From NCBI GenBank assembly GCA_040954595.2, contig CM082585.2, positions 558,001 through 622,000 on the forward strand: DNA of 64,000 nucleotides, in the 5' to 3' direction. The notes under the pieces are model-generated. The model had not been told where the DNA came from. It did not search any database and worked only from the letters and a program-made list of their open reading frames with translations. The position numbers were made by a program, and so were the translations under genes. Positions 24,532 through 35,850 of the stretch are shown in pieces; position 1 is the stretch's first letter, and each line of letters opens with the position of its first letter. Source of the DNA: Balanoglossus misakiensis (Eukaryota > Hemichordata).

Positions 24532-24749
24532 TTCTGTCCCGAAGTTGCAAACGTGTTGTCTCTGAGAAAATAAATGTGATTTGTACCCGCGATAATCATA
24601 GTTCGGATTTCAACCCACAACATCAACGCCAGCCATTCACCAACATGTGCCAGATAATGTTTATCAGTCATATTTTCTCAGTCTGAATTTACAAAAGACT
24701 AATTGTATATTATGCACATTGCAATTTTAATATGTAACACGTTTGACCT
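24532..24749. other. 218-bp segment present only in the right arm
   Basis: The left arm joins its flanks directly at about 17574. The segment is bounded by the direct repeat ACCT (24528-24531 and 24746-24749). On the minus strand its ends read GT...AG, so it could equally be an unspliced intron whose counterpart was lost, an insertion with a 4-bp duplication, or a microhomology deletion in the left arm. Confidence 0.6.
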
Positions 24750-27700
24750 GAGTGGGAGAATGGATTGAAGGGACACAAGCTTTTGTAGCCACTTATATTT
24801 TGACACTGTTTATATAAATGTTGAGCTGGCATATTTGTTCCCTTATGATGTAGTGTACCTGTTGCATTGAAATGAAGCTGTAATATTAAAGTGCAATTTA
24901 GTCCTTTGGTTTACTGGGAAAATGAGGTCAATAAATGACAGATTTATTTAGATATATGATATATTTCTCACAAGCACTTATGCATATGTATGAGAAACTT
25001 ATTTATTTTTAATTTATGTATTTATTTTTAATTTATTTTGTATGTTCAGGTAATCATATGGATTTGTATGGAATCACATACACATTAATTAAAGACTATC
25101 ATATCACAGAAGTCGAGCCTCCACATGTGTAAGGTAACCATTTAGGTTTCATGACTAAGTTTGTTTAAGAATTCATAATGCACGAATTCTACCTAATGAA
25201 TGAATTTTCTTAGAATTTCACAACTGTGACAGGGTTTGCAGTTATGCGAAAAAGTGTTATTATTCACATACGAAACTTTTCGTATACATTTTTCTGATGG
25301 CAATGCATTTAACTTTGAACAAATATTGACGTCAATTAGTAGTGCTATTTTGTCAGTGAAATTGCTTCATCATCATCCCTCCAACCAAAGTTGAAACTGA
25401 GTTGCAAATATTGCACAGCTTGAAATCATAAAATGTTGCAAAATTGAACCAACCATTCGGTCAACGATTATGTTCTTACAGCTATTATTAGAAGCAGACA
25501 GTCTCAGGGAACAAGATACATGGGCCTGATTTGCAAACTGAGTTGGAACTAACCTTGCCTGCCCATGGATGCGCCAATTCAGTGAATCTTATCGTATGAA
25601 AAATGAATATGGAGAACTATTCTCTGTGTTGTGATTGTTAGCCTACATGTATACATATGTACCTTGAGTGATTCCACTTTCTTCAGTGTCCTGTGAATTC
25701 AGTTGCCATAACTTGCGCTTCACACAGCACATACATGTAGGTCTAATCAATTGGGCAACTGGGTCTTACAATATTATCTGATGCCTCTTACTGGCCGAAG
25801 GACCACAAGTTGCATTTTCACATCGCATATAAATAGAAAACCCATTAATTTCTACTGTATGATTTTATTGACGATTCAATAGTTTCATGACTGTTAGTGT
25901 TAATTACAATACCTAAATTCCCAAATGAAAGCATGCTGTCAGTTTTCATGTGATTGATATTAATTTTACAATTTCAAAATATGCTTAGCTCTGAATGATT
26001 ATGAACATATCAAACTTCATGTTAAATAAACTGTCTTGATATTGTATACATTAAGGCCTACTACCAGTGTCACAACATTGATTTCCTGCATTTTTGCTCA
26101 TGCCTTCTGACCAGTCAGTTGCCTCTGTATGTGTGTATGTAGTATGTATGGATGTATGTATGTCTGTCCACATCAAAAACTTGAAAACCCCTTCGCGTAT
26201 CCCCTTGATATTTGGTGTGTAGATGCAGGCCAGCCTGTAAATAGGATTTTGTTCATATTAAGAAGGTTGAAGTATTTTCATGATTGGTTTTATTTGATTA
26301 CTCCAGAAACATACAATACAGAGTCTGTGTGGTAAGTCTTGATATTGGGTTTTTAGATGCAGGCACGCCTGTTCAAATGAAATATGCTAATTACCTGGAG
26401 CAATGTGAAATTGATCAAAACTCAGAAACTCAACAATTGGTCAGATTGCTTTGAACATTTGTATGCATGTAGCTTATGTCACGCCTGATATACTTTCAGC
26501 TAATATCGTGAATTGTATCTAGAATTTAGTATGCTATTTCCTATAGGTAATCTTTGTTAGTATTGTTTAAATTGTGGCAAAATTTGTAATTTTTGGGAAA
26601 TATAATTTTGTCATTTTTGGTCAAAAATCATTTTCTCTGAAACTCCATGTCAGGTCAGGTTGCATTTAAATTTTGGTTTGCTTGTTCCATGAGGTAACCC
26701 AAGTAATGTTGTATATCATTTTGGTGAAATTTGCATATTTGTGGTCTTGAGGCAATTTTTGCAATTTGTATTCTTTGAAACCGCATGTCAAATTGCTTTC
26801 AATTTTGGTAGGCATGTTCCTTGTGGTGATTGTAGTGAGATATTGTTGGATTTGTTGATATCTGAATTTTTGTGGTTGAGGCAGTTTTTGTCATTGTTGA
26901 AGAAATGTTGTTTTCACTGAAAATACTCCGATTCCTGTGAAATTGTATTAGGTTACCTGGTAGGTCATATCTGCTTGGCAATGTCACAGCGGTGTACACA
27001 CCTATTTTTGTGTAATCCAAAGTGTGTAATAACCTAGCAAATATTTACTAGTAAATCATGTATGTTCTACTTCTTACAAGGTTGAAGTATGTTGATGTCT
27101 GGGTTAAATGGGATTCTTCAGAAACATACAATACAGAGTCTGTGGTACAGTTCATGGTCACATTCAGAATTACCTAGTCTATATCCAGCCGTGTTCTGTC
27201 CGCTTTGCTTCCAAAAGTATCGTCTAGTGTCATGCATGCCACTTGCCCAATAATCTGACACCCCTTGCTGGGAAATTTGATGTAACAAGTGTCCCTTAGT
27301 GAAATTATTAACATAAACTGAACAATGTTGATTTAGCGTAAGATTATAGTGAAGGCAGGGCTTATTACATTGAAAATGCTATCCAGCCTTAATTACACAT
27401 TATGAATATCCTTTGTCCAATCATTGGAAAAACAATGTACCGTAGACTTGCATAGCACTTTGAAGGTGAATCGCAAGTGGTCACTTTAATTACATTACCT
27501 CAAGCAGTCTTTTACATGTAGCTATAATAAGACAAAAATTCCCGGTGTAATTAACATCACTGTTGTTATTAGTATCTATCTCCGATAAGTATCAAGTCTG
27601 CCTTATGTTATTTTAAGTCAATTGTCAGGTTCATGTACATATTTTACAACTTATCTATCTTGTCAAAAACTTTCGCATGTACCTAATTCTAGGCTTACCA

Positions 27701-29639
27701 GTAGGGTTATAGATACAGTGTATTATATTAACATGCATTAATATGAAACTAAATGTTGATGGTTAATTAAAGACCCCCTTGAGCTATGGTAACCTCATTA
27801 AATATGTGCATATCTTATTCTAGTGGATGTGGTAACCTGGACATGGACAACTCTGGGGTCAAAATCTTTTGACAAACTTTTGGGTGATCTTGGGTAAACT
27901 TTGACCTACATTCCTATATCTTGGCATCCGGCACAGATACATCCTTGACACTTGGAGTTATGGAACTATGTAATGGAATATTATGTCTTGCCTCATTAAT
28001 TATGTACATACCTAATGCCAGCCTAACCAATAGGGCTGGAAGTCTGCCTTTTTTTGGACATGATACATTTGAGATCAACATTTTTCTACAGCAGCCAGCC
28101 TTCTCTTAAAAAGAATGGACAATATAAAGGCTTTGCTGGTATACTGAACTTTTGACTCCCTCCCTGAGACTGTGTGCCAATGACGGGATAGCCTACTCAG
28201 CGTTGGGTAGATCCTAAGAAGGCCTCAGCCAGGTTTCAAATAAAAAGAAAGCGGAAATAGCTTGAATGGTGGGTTACATCGTTAACTTCCCTGCAGAGCT
28301 GATTTCTCAGACTGTGAGCCAATGACGGGTAAAGCCCCTAGGTAGGGGCCACCTAAGACAGGCCGGTCATGCTTTAGTCACAAAGAAGGGCAAGTTCAGT
28401 CATACCATAACTTTGTCTGCTGTATATGCTTCATAATGATTGCATGGTATTTTGAGAATACATTGTCTTAAGGCAGTGTGACCAGCTAAAAAGTACTGGC
28501 AAACACAGCCAATGTGTAATAAAAAACATCTAATTTGGCTGAATAAAAGACATAAAACACAGCAAAAGCACTGTGACTAGCTGAGACATAATACTCCATT
28601 ATGCATTTCCATCACTCCAAGTGTCAAGGTTGCATCTGCTCTGGATGCCAAGATATAGTAATGTTGGTCAAGGTTTACCCAAAGTCACCCAAAGTTCTGT
28701 CAAACAATTTTGACGCCAATGTTGTCCATGTTTAGGTTTCTCCCTCCACTGGATAGCCTACAATTAGATATGCAAATATTTAATGACGTTACCATAGATT
28801 AAGGCGGTCCTAAATTAACCATGAAATTATAGTTTCATGTTAATTCTTGTTATTACAAAACACTGTATCTATAACCCTTCTGGAAGCCATACTTTGTTTC
28901 ATGCTACCAAATATGTGAAAGTAGGTGAAAAATCAGCCAAGGTTATTTGAAATTTTGCTGAAAAAAATCCGGTCCCTGACATTTGGTAAAGGGGTCAAGA
29001 CACTTGGCAACAACTTTTTGTCCCAGATTAGAACATATTCATAAAAAACTCAGGGAAAGAAGGAAGTTTTTCACAGCTTTGGTGCTTCAAATAGTAGAGA
29101 GGTTCCCAAGTTATTTCAATGAAACCTTAATGTCAACATTACATCGTTAGACTCGAACTCATCTGGCATAAAGCTGCTAGTTAAAGCCCTAAGGGTTGTG
29201 CCACTTTTTCATTATTTTCATCTAAGATTTGTCAATCTAAATAAGCTTACTGCTAGGTAAACATCTACATGAACATCTTGTTGACAGACGATTGTGGCTG
29301 TAATTTAAAGAAGTCAGATATTTAACAGGTACCACACCTGTTTAATCTGCCTCTATACAAAGGGTACACATCTATAGTGGTATGCATCACCTAGATATGA
29401 CAAACATAAGCACTACAAGTAATATGGCTTTATGGTGGCAATTTTGAAGGATGTGGAGAAGATTTGAAAAACAATCTTGAGGAAAAAGATGTGTTAAATC
29501 TTTGAAATGTGTTTTATTCTTTGGTTCCCATTTCGTATATGTCTATCTACCACTGGGACCAATGTGAAATTGGTGGAAACTGGTCAAATTGCTTTAGAAA
29601 TTGGTGTGTATTCATTTTGAGACCTCATGGATTTTTTTT

Positions 29640-29688
29640 CATTTTTAGCTCACGTGAAAATCACGTGAGCTTATGGTTTAGCGATGTC

Positions 29689-29719
<31 letters not shown>

Positions 29720-31985
29720 GTGTGTGTCTGTCTGTATACCCGATATCTCAAGAACGGCTGAACCGATTTCAACCAAATTTAGTACACAGGTTCAGATATC
29801 ATATGGCAAGAACTGAAAAGGTTTTGGTGGGTGTGGCTTTGATATTAATGAAGTTATTTAAGTTTTAATTTTTCTATTACATGGTTGTCTATGTGAGCTT
29901 TCGTTAATGCCGCATATATGACCAGTGGAAACGATAGTTTGAGGAGATCGACTGTTTGAGGGCGCTGTGAAATGAGACATTCCTGGCGATATTGCCGTGG
30001 TTCTGTCCATGCTCAGACGCTGTACCCGTCGTTACGAATAACTTCCCTACGTGAATCCACAAGGAAGCTAACGTTGTTTAGTTGCTTCATAGAGCGTAAA
30101 TTGTTAATCTACAGGACCGTCAGACGAATACTCTTTTCAAATGAAGTTTGAAACTACTTACGAGTAAGTTAGTGGAGACAATATGGCGGATAGTTGGCGT
30201 GCAGCCGAATCCGCGTTATGACTATGACGTGACCCATTCATCAAGACAAACCGTAAATGATTCACGCATATTGTGGTCCTCACGCAGTCAATCTCAAAAT
30301 GTCACCAGGCTTTCTATTTGTCTATTGTTTAGAGAAAAATAATGTGGCGGTTGATCACACTCAACAGTAAAATCCGTTTTGTGAGTTTATAGACAGTCTG
30401 TTATCGCCAATACTATATAGCGATTGCTAGATGGCTTACCCAATATGTGATCGAGCGAGAATGATAACATTGAATGTCTGTTCAGATCTCATTCCGTACG
30501 TCATACGTCAACATTTCGATTTCGATTTAATCCATTCATAAAGAATTTAGAGAAAGTCGTCTTGAATTGTGACCCCGACTATCAATTTTACGATGATTTT
30601 TTGGCGACGGAATACACGAGACGCCATTGCATAACTACGTCAGCTGGACTTCCAAGGTTACCATTTTGTGTGTATGGAATCTTATCACAGAGACTACGTA
30701 CTTTGACAATATGCCATGCTATATCAATGACGCCCCAGAAAATTTGTCGAAAAATGAATTTGTCTTCTCATGGTGGTGCAATATATTTTAATGTCTATTT
30801 TGAGGTTGATTTTGGTTTTTGGCTAACATGTATATCAATGTCAACTTATAGCATAAGTTGGTGTCCGTCGTCTATGTATGTCTGTATGTGTGCCTCATAC
30901 AGAATTATGTATTTTGCGAATGGATCAGTTTCGTCTAAATGTATTGATGTATGTATGTGTATGTCCATCAACATCAAAAACTTGAAACTACTGATATTTA
31001 GTGTGTACATAGAAATTGGTATTGCGAAAAAATGCATACTGGTATTAACTGGAAAAATGTTCAAATAGTCAAAATTGAAAAACTTAATAACAGCGGATCA
31101 GATTCAGTTAAAAATTGGCGTGCATTGGTGTGCAAGTACTATGGGAAGACCTCGTATGATTTTGTTCAGGTGGAGTCAGTATCTGGCGTTTGCTATTTTT
31201 TATGAATTTTGGAGGAATTTTCTGCAGTTTTGTTAAAAAAAATTCTTCTCTGAAATTACATGTCCAATTGATTGGAAACTTGGTATGGAGGTTCATAGGG
31301 CTTACCTGAATCACATTTGTGCAAACGGTGGTGAAATTTGCAAAAATGCATTTTTGGGCAATATTTCCTGTTTTTGTCAAAAAATCAAATCCCGTGAAAC
31401 TGTAAGTGCAATTGTTTTGATACTTTGTATTTGGGTTTCTAGGGGTGATCTCAGTCAGATATGATCAAATTGTAAAGAAATTTGCATAATTGTATTTTTT
31501 GGGAATTCTGCAGGGTTTGGCCAAATAGTCTTCAGTAAAACCACAAGTCCAATTGATTGGAAACTTTGAATGGGAATTCATATATGTGATATCAGTCAGA
31601 TTTGTCTGAATTACCTGTTGTTTGCCAAAATGTCTTCCTTATTGAAACTTGTTAAAGAGGTTCTTAGGCATGAACAGAAATCAGATTTGTTGAAATCTGG
31701 TGAAATATTCATACTTTTTGGTATATTTCTTGCCATTTTTGATCAACGAGTTTTAGAATTCCATAGACTTATCTTTTTATGCAGTTCAGGATGGGGTACA
31801 TGACTCATAACCACTTACAAAAATTGACAAGGCAACAATTCCACAAACATGTTTACATTTCACAATGGTGCAACACACAACCCTTACACCATATACACTA
31901 TAAACCAACTTGGTTTAACATTGGTTTTTCTAATCTTGTTATTCTGTCAACCAATCACAGTACTGCACGTGAGCATATTCAGTTA
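29640..31985. other. 2.3-kb right-arm insertion of mixed repeats
   Basis: The left arm has no counterpart between about 10740 and 10750. The insertion begins near the palindrome AGCTCACGTG/CACGTGAGCT (29647-29671), followed by a (GT)n tract at 29688-29722 and a CTCAAGAACGGCTGAACCGA phrase that I associate with dispersed repeats in many marine invertebrates. The 31090-31700 part is the degenerate 125-150 bp repeat again. The 168-codon ORF at 30562-31068 includes a simple-sequence stretch and has no recognisable domain. Confidence 0.5.
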
Positions 31986-33119
31986 ATATCTGGTTTGAAG
32001 TATATTTTTGGGGTGATTTTGGTCAAATACTCAAAAACCTCTACTCACAGTTCTTTGAAATTTGGTTTGCAGGTTCCTAGGTGTGTTATCACGACATTTT
32101 AACAAATCCTATGATGGAAGTGTCAATATAGTTTTTGTGGACAATTTTTGCCATTTTTGTTTGATTGCTTTGCAATTTTTTGTTTTGCAGTTTCCAGGGG
32201 ATTTTTTTACTGTGATATATCATAAATGTTCTGAAAATGAAATTATTGTATTTTGGGGGCATAAAAAAATTCTCAGAAAGTGCATGGTTGATCACTTTAA
32301 AAGTTTAGTTGTGAGTTAATGATATGTGCTTCTTTAGAATGATAATTGAATCAAATCATAGCTGAATTAGTTTTTTTGTTTATTTTGTTTGATATTTTTT
32401 CCTTATACCTCAAAAATTGTTATTATAAAAGGGAAATTACCATTACATAGTTGTTTGCAATTAAGGAGGACCCCCTCCCCCACTGAAAATCGTATACACC
32501 TTGATCTCTCTATGTCTGTATTCATGTCTGTATGTATGTTTTACAAATGTATGCTCCCAATAAGAGTGAAATGATTTTTTTTATCGTAATACTTCTAAAG
32601 TGATTATTTCCTATGAGATATGCAGTCTTATTACCTAATCGTTTCTGAAATTCTACCTCATGCTGTGTATGAAAAGTCTAATATATGTCATTGTCAAGAT
32701 CCCCAAAACAGGCTGATATAGTATCACATAACATTTGATAAAAGTATCTCAAACAGTGTGGCAATTTTGGTATACAGAAAAAAAACACTAGAATGACAAC
32801 AGCTACATGTATGTAGGCTAGCAATAGGAACACAGATAACAATTCTCCATATTCATTTTTAAATACGATAAGATTCGCTGAAATTGGCACATCTGTGTGC
32901 AGGCAAAGTCAGTTCCAACTCGGCTTGCAAATCGGACCAATGTCTCTTGTTCGCTGAGACTGTATGGTTCTAGTAATAGCTGTAAGAACTTGATCATTGA
33001 CCAAACTCTTGGTTCAATTTTGCAACATTTTATGATTTCAAGCTGTACATATTTAACTCCGTTTCAACTATGGTTGGAGGGATAATAATGGAGCCATTTC
33101 ACTGACAAAATAGCGCTTA

Positions 33120-33941
33120 GGGACCATTCAGTTTTTACGGTGGGGGGAGGCTGGCAAAATCCAGGGGGTCACTTAAATTTTGAAATCCAAAAGAGGGAGT
33201 CATCTTTTTTTCAAACGTTTAGGGGGGAAGTCATATACATGTACCCACCGATGCTAAGTTTGAGTGGAGTGGCAACAGTAAAATTGGTCCTTTCAAACAT
33301 TGAGATAATTTGCTTTTGACTTCATTAAAATGCAACTTTGAGCTACATATTTTACAAAGTTTTCTTATGTGGAAGGGGGACATCCCCTCCCACACCCATC
33401 CCCTTATTTCTTCGCCACATATAGTGTACCAGGGCAGAATACTTGCCATCCCACCCCCACTGATGTTAACTTTGAGTGGCAAAAGTCAAATTTGTCCTCC
33501 CCAACATTAAGTTAATTTGCCTTTGAGTTCATTAAAATGCATTAATTGTATTTTACAAAATTGTCCTACGTACACCCACCCCTTCCACTTTTCTTGTTTT
33601 ACCAATTCTACCAACTATTGTATTGACGTGTCCTTTTAATTTATCCATAGACCTTCTTTATTGCAACGCTATACTATTATACACTTCAAATTATAAATTT
33701 CTTTAAGAAATTTAGAATTGAGGTGTGAGGAGACCCTTTACCTTTATTGCATACAGTCAGTGTACATAAGATAAGGATGGCGAATGTTTTCGGGGTGGGA
33801 GGAGGGTCATCATATTTTGGTCCTGTCAAAGGGGGGGGGGGTCATCATTTTTTTGGTCCTGGTTGAAGGGGGTGTCGGCCTGATTTTGAAAACCAATGAC
33901 ACAAACTTTTGCCCCCCCCTCCACCAAAACTGAACAGTCCC
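33120..33941. mobile_element. 822-bp GGGACC-type MITE, copy 1
   Basis: The ends read GGGACCATTCAGTTTT at the left and AAAACTGAACAGTCCC at the right. It is flanked by TTA at 33117-33119 and 33942-33944. The left-arm equivalent at about 9629 is uninterrupted. Subterminal G-rich/C-rich stretches and repeated GTCAT-type purine-rich phrases match the copy at 58625-59262. The 3-bp duplication is compatible with PIF/Harbinger-type elements, but copy 2 does not show the same duplication. No transposase is present. Confidence 0.8.
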
Positions 33942-34910
33942 TTACTAAAGGACGTCAATGTCTGTTTACAGTCAAATGCATTGCCATCAGAAAAAAAATG
34001 CAAACAATTTCTTATGTTTGTAGTATGCACTTTTTGTATATCTGTAAACTGTGTCTCAGTTGTGAAATTCTAAGGAAATTTGTTCCTTGGGTAGAATAAA
34101 GGATTCTTAAACAAACTTAGTCACGAAAGCTAAATGGTTACCTCAGAGAAACTGTGTTAAATTTGGTCATCATTGTTTTAAATCACACAAGACATTCCCA
34201 CAGCTAAGTTACTGCAGCAGTCAGTTTCAACTCAGCTTACAAATTGGGATCATGTCTTGTGTTCATCGAGACTGTCAGTAGTCGAGTTGACAGTCACTAC
34301 AACTGTATTGCAAATATGGCAGGGTTGGGCAACTCTTCTAATTTGCATTTGAACACCTTTTCTGTTTGCGTCAAAATGATGAATAATGTTTCGTTTTCAA
34401 GAATGCCTTAATATGGGCACCCAAAACAAGACAACTGCATTGCAAATGGCATTTTCATTCAACTCTCCTGGGTACCTAAAACAATTTCAACATGGTTGAC
34501 ATGGCAATATTAGACAACTGTTCTAATTTGCATAATCCAAAATGGCCGCCAAATTTCTCTAACATGTTAATTTCCCATATTTGTCTTAAATGGTGTGTAA
34601 TATCGAATTTGCAGGGTTTTCATTAATATGGGTACCTAAAACAATTTCAACATGGTTGACATGGCAATATTAGACAACTGCTCTAATTTGCATAATTCAA
34701 ACACCTGCTGGATAATTTAACTGTTGCCATTCTTGTCCCATGATTGTATGTATTATAGGGAGAGAGGGCGCTTCGTTGATGCACCATCGGCTACGTGTCA
34801 CTCCTGTTCTGCACGAAGTTTTTGTCCGGTTGAAAACAGTCTTTACCACCCAAACTTCTTCTGGACTTTTGTAAGTACTTTGTCATACGTCTCACGGAAC
34901 TGCCTCAATC

Positions 34911-35850
34911 ATGGGCATCTCGTTGGAGGCTTATCGAGCAAGAATTGGTGGCTTTACTGGTACTCAGAAAACAACATGGAGTCCTTTTGTCTTACTTCTG
35001 CATACTAATTACGCAGGACCGGCCACGTCTCTCCGGCTCATTCTCATGCTATTGTTCATGAGTGGCAACGTAGAACTAAACCCCGGACCTGATACACGGT
35101 CACAAATTACAAGAAGTGACGTAGATACAATTATAAGTTCATTATCGGAACTAAAAAAACGACTCCAAAGAACTGAAACGCCGTTTCGCTGCCTTAGAAA
35201 CTCGCATGGATAATATTGAAGACACGCTACATGCCATACGTGAGACCACAATTGCAAATGCGCAGCGAATTGATGCTGTTGAACACTCACTGGATGGAAT
35301 TAAGGAATGTACGGACGAGTTTAAAGAACTAAAGAAGGAAGTAAAAACACTACGAAAGCAAGGAGATGACAGAGACAATAGAAGCCGGAGATGTAATCTT
35401 GTATTCCGAGGCATTGCTCAAGAAGACACCCGCGAAGATTGGGAGACCTCCGAGAATATTGTGAAAGATCTGATCAAAGACAAACTAGGCATAGCCAAGG
35501 ACATAATATTCGAACGAGTGCATAGAATTGCAGGTACCTCAGTCCGTGGAGCACCCTTGATTGTTGCCATGTTCTCGTTCTTTAAAGACAAGGATCTTGT
35601 ACTACGCAGTGCCTACAAACTGAAAGGAACGTCGATCAGTATAGACGAAGACTTCTCACCAAGAATGAGGACAATCCGGAACAAGTTGTTGGTCAAGAGG
35701 CGAGAAGTTCTCACTCTGGACGGGACGGCGAAAGCAAGATTGAGTTATGACAAACTTATTGTCACCACCGAACATGGTAAGAATGTATACACCTACGACG
35801 AAGTGAGTCGCGCGTATAGAGACATTTCTGAAGAAAGCCACCGAGCATAG
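34911..35850 (+). pseudogene. LINE ORF1: hydrophobic leader, 2A motif, coiled coil, nucleic-acid-binding domain
   Basis: It starts at ATG 34911. Residues 24-50 are hydrophobic (VLLLHTNYAG... LRLILMLLFM) and lead into SGNVELNPGP at residues 51-60. A heptad-like coiled coil follows (ELKKRLQRTE continuing into FAALETRMDNIEDTL). The frame shifts by one base at about 35178-35190, where the 34911 frame ends and the 35206 frame carries on without loss of coiled-coil pattern. The C-terminal part, RRCNLVFRGI...ENIVKDLI...ERVHRIAG...DEDFSPRMRTIR, resembles the RNA-binding domain of L1-type ORF1 proteins (Transposase_22 type). In such elements ORF1 binds element RNA as an oligomer. The stop is TAG at 35848-35850, and the EN frame continues directly after it. 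Confidence 0.85.
35061..35090 (+). other. 2A-like ribosome-skipping motif in LINE ORF1
   Basis: It encodes SGNVELNPGP followed by D, matching the 2A consensus (D/G)(V/I)ExNPG|P. The ribosome would fail to join the final Gly-Pro, releasing a peptide of about 59 residues from ORF1. The preceding hydrophobic stretch resembles a signal sequence. 2A motifs at ORF1 N-termini are known from non-LTR elements of sea urchin, amphioxus and other invertebrates, some with a dual signal-peptide role. Position 52 is G, where D is most frequent, so activity is not guaranteed. Confidence 0.85.

Noticed and set aside
30562-31068. 168-codon ORF
   Set aside because: Lies in mixed repeat sequence, includes a simple-repeat-derived Met-Tyr-Val-Cys-Met stretch and has no domain or splice partners.
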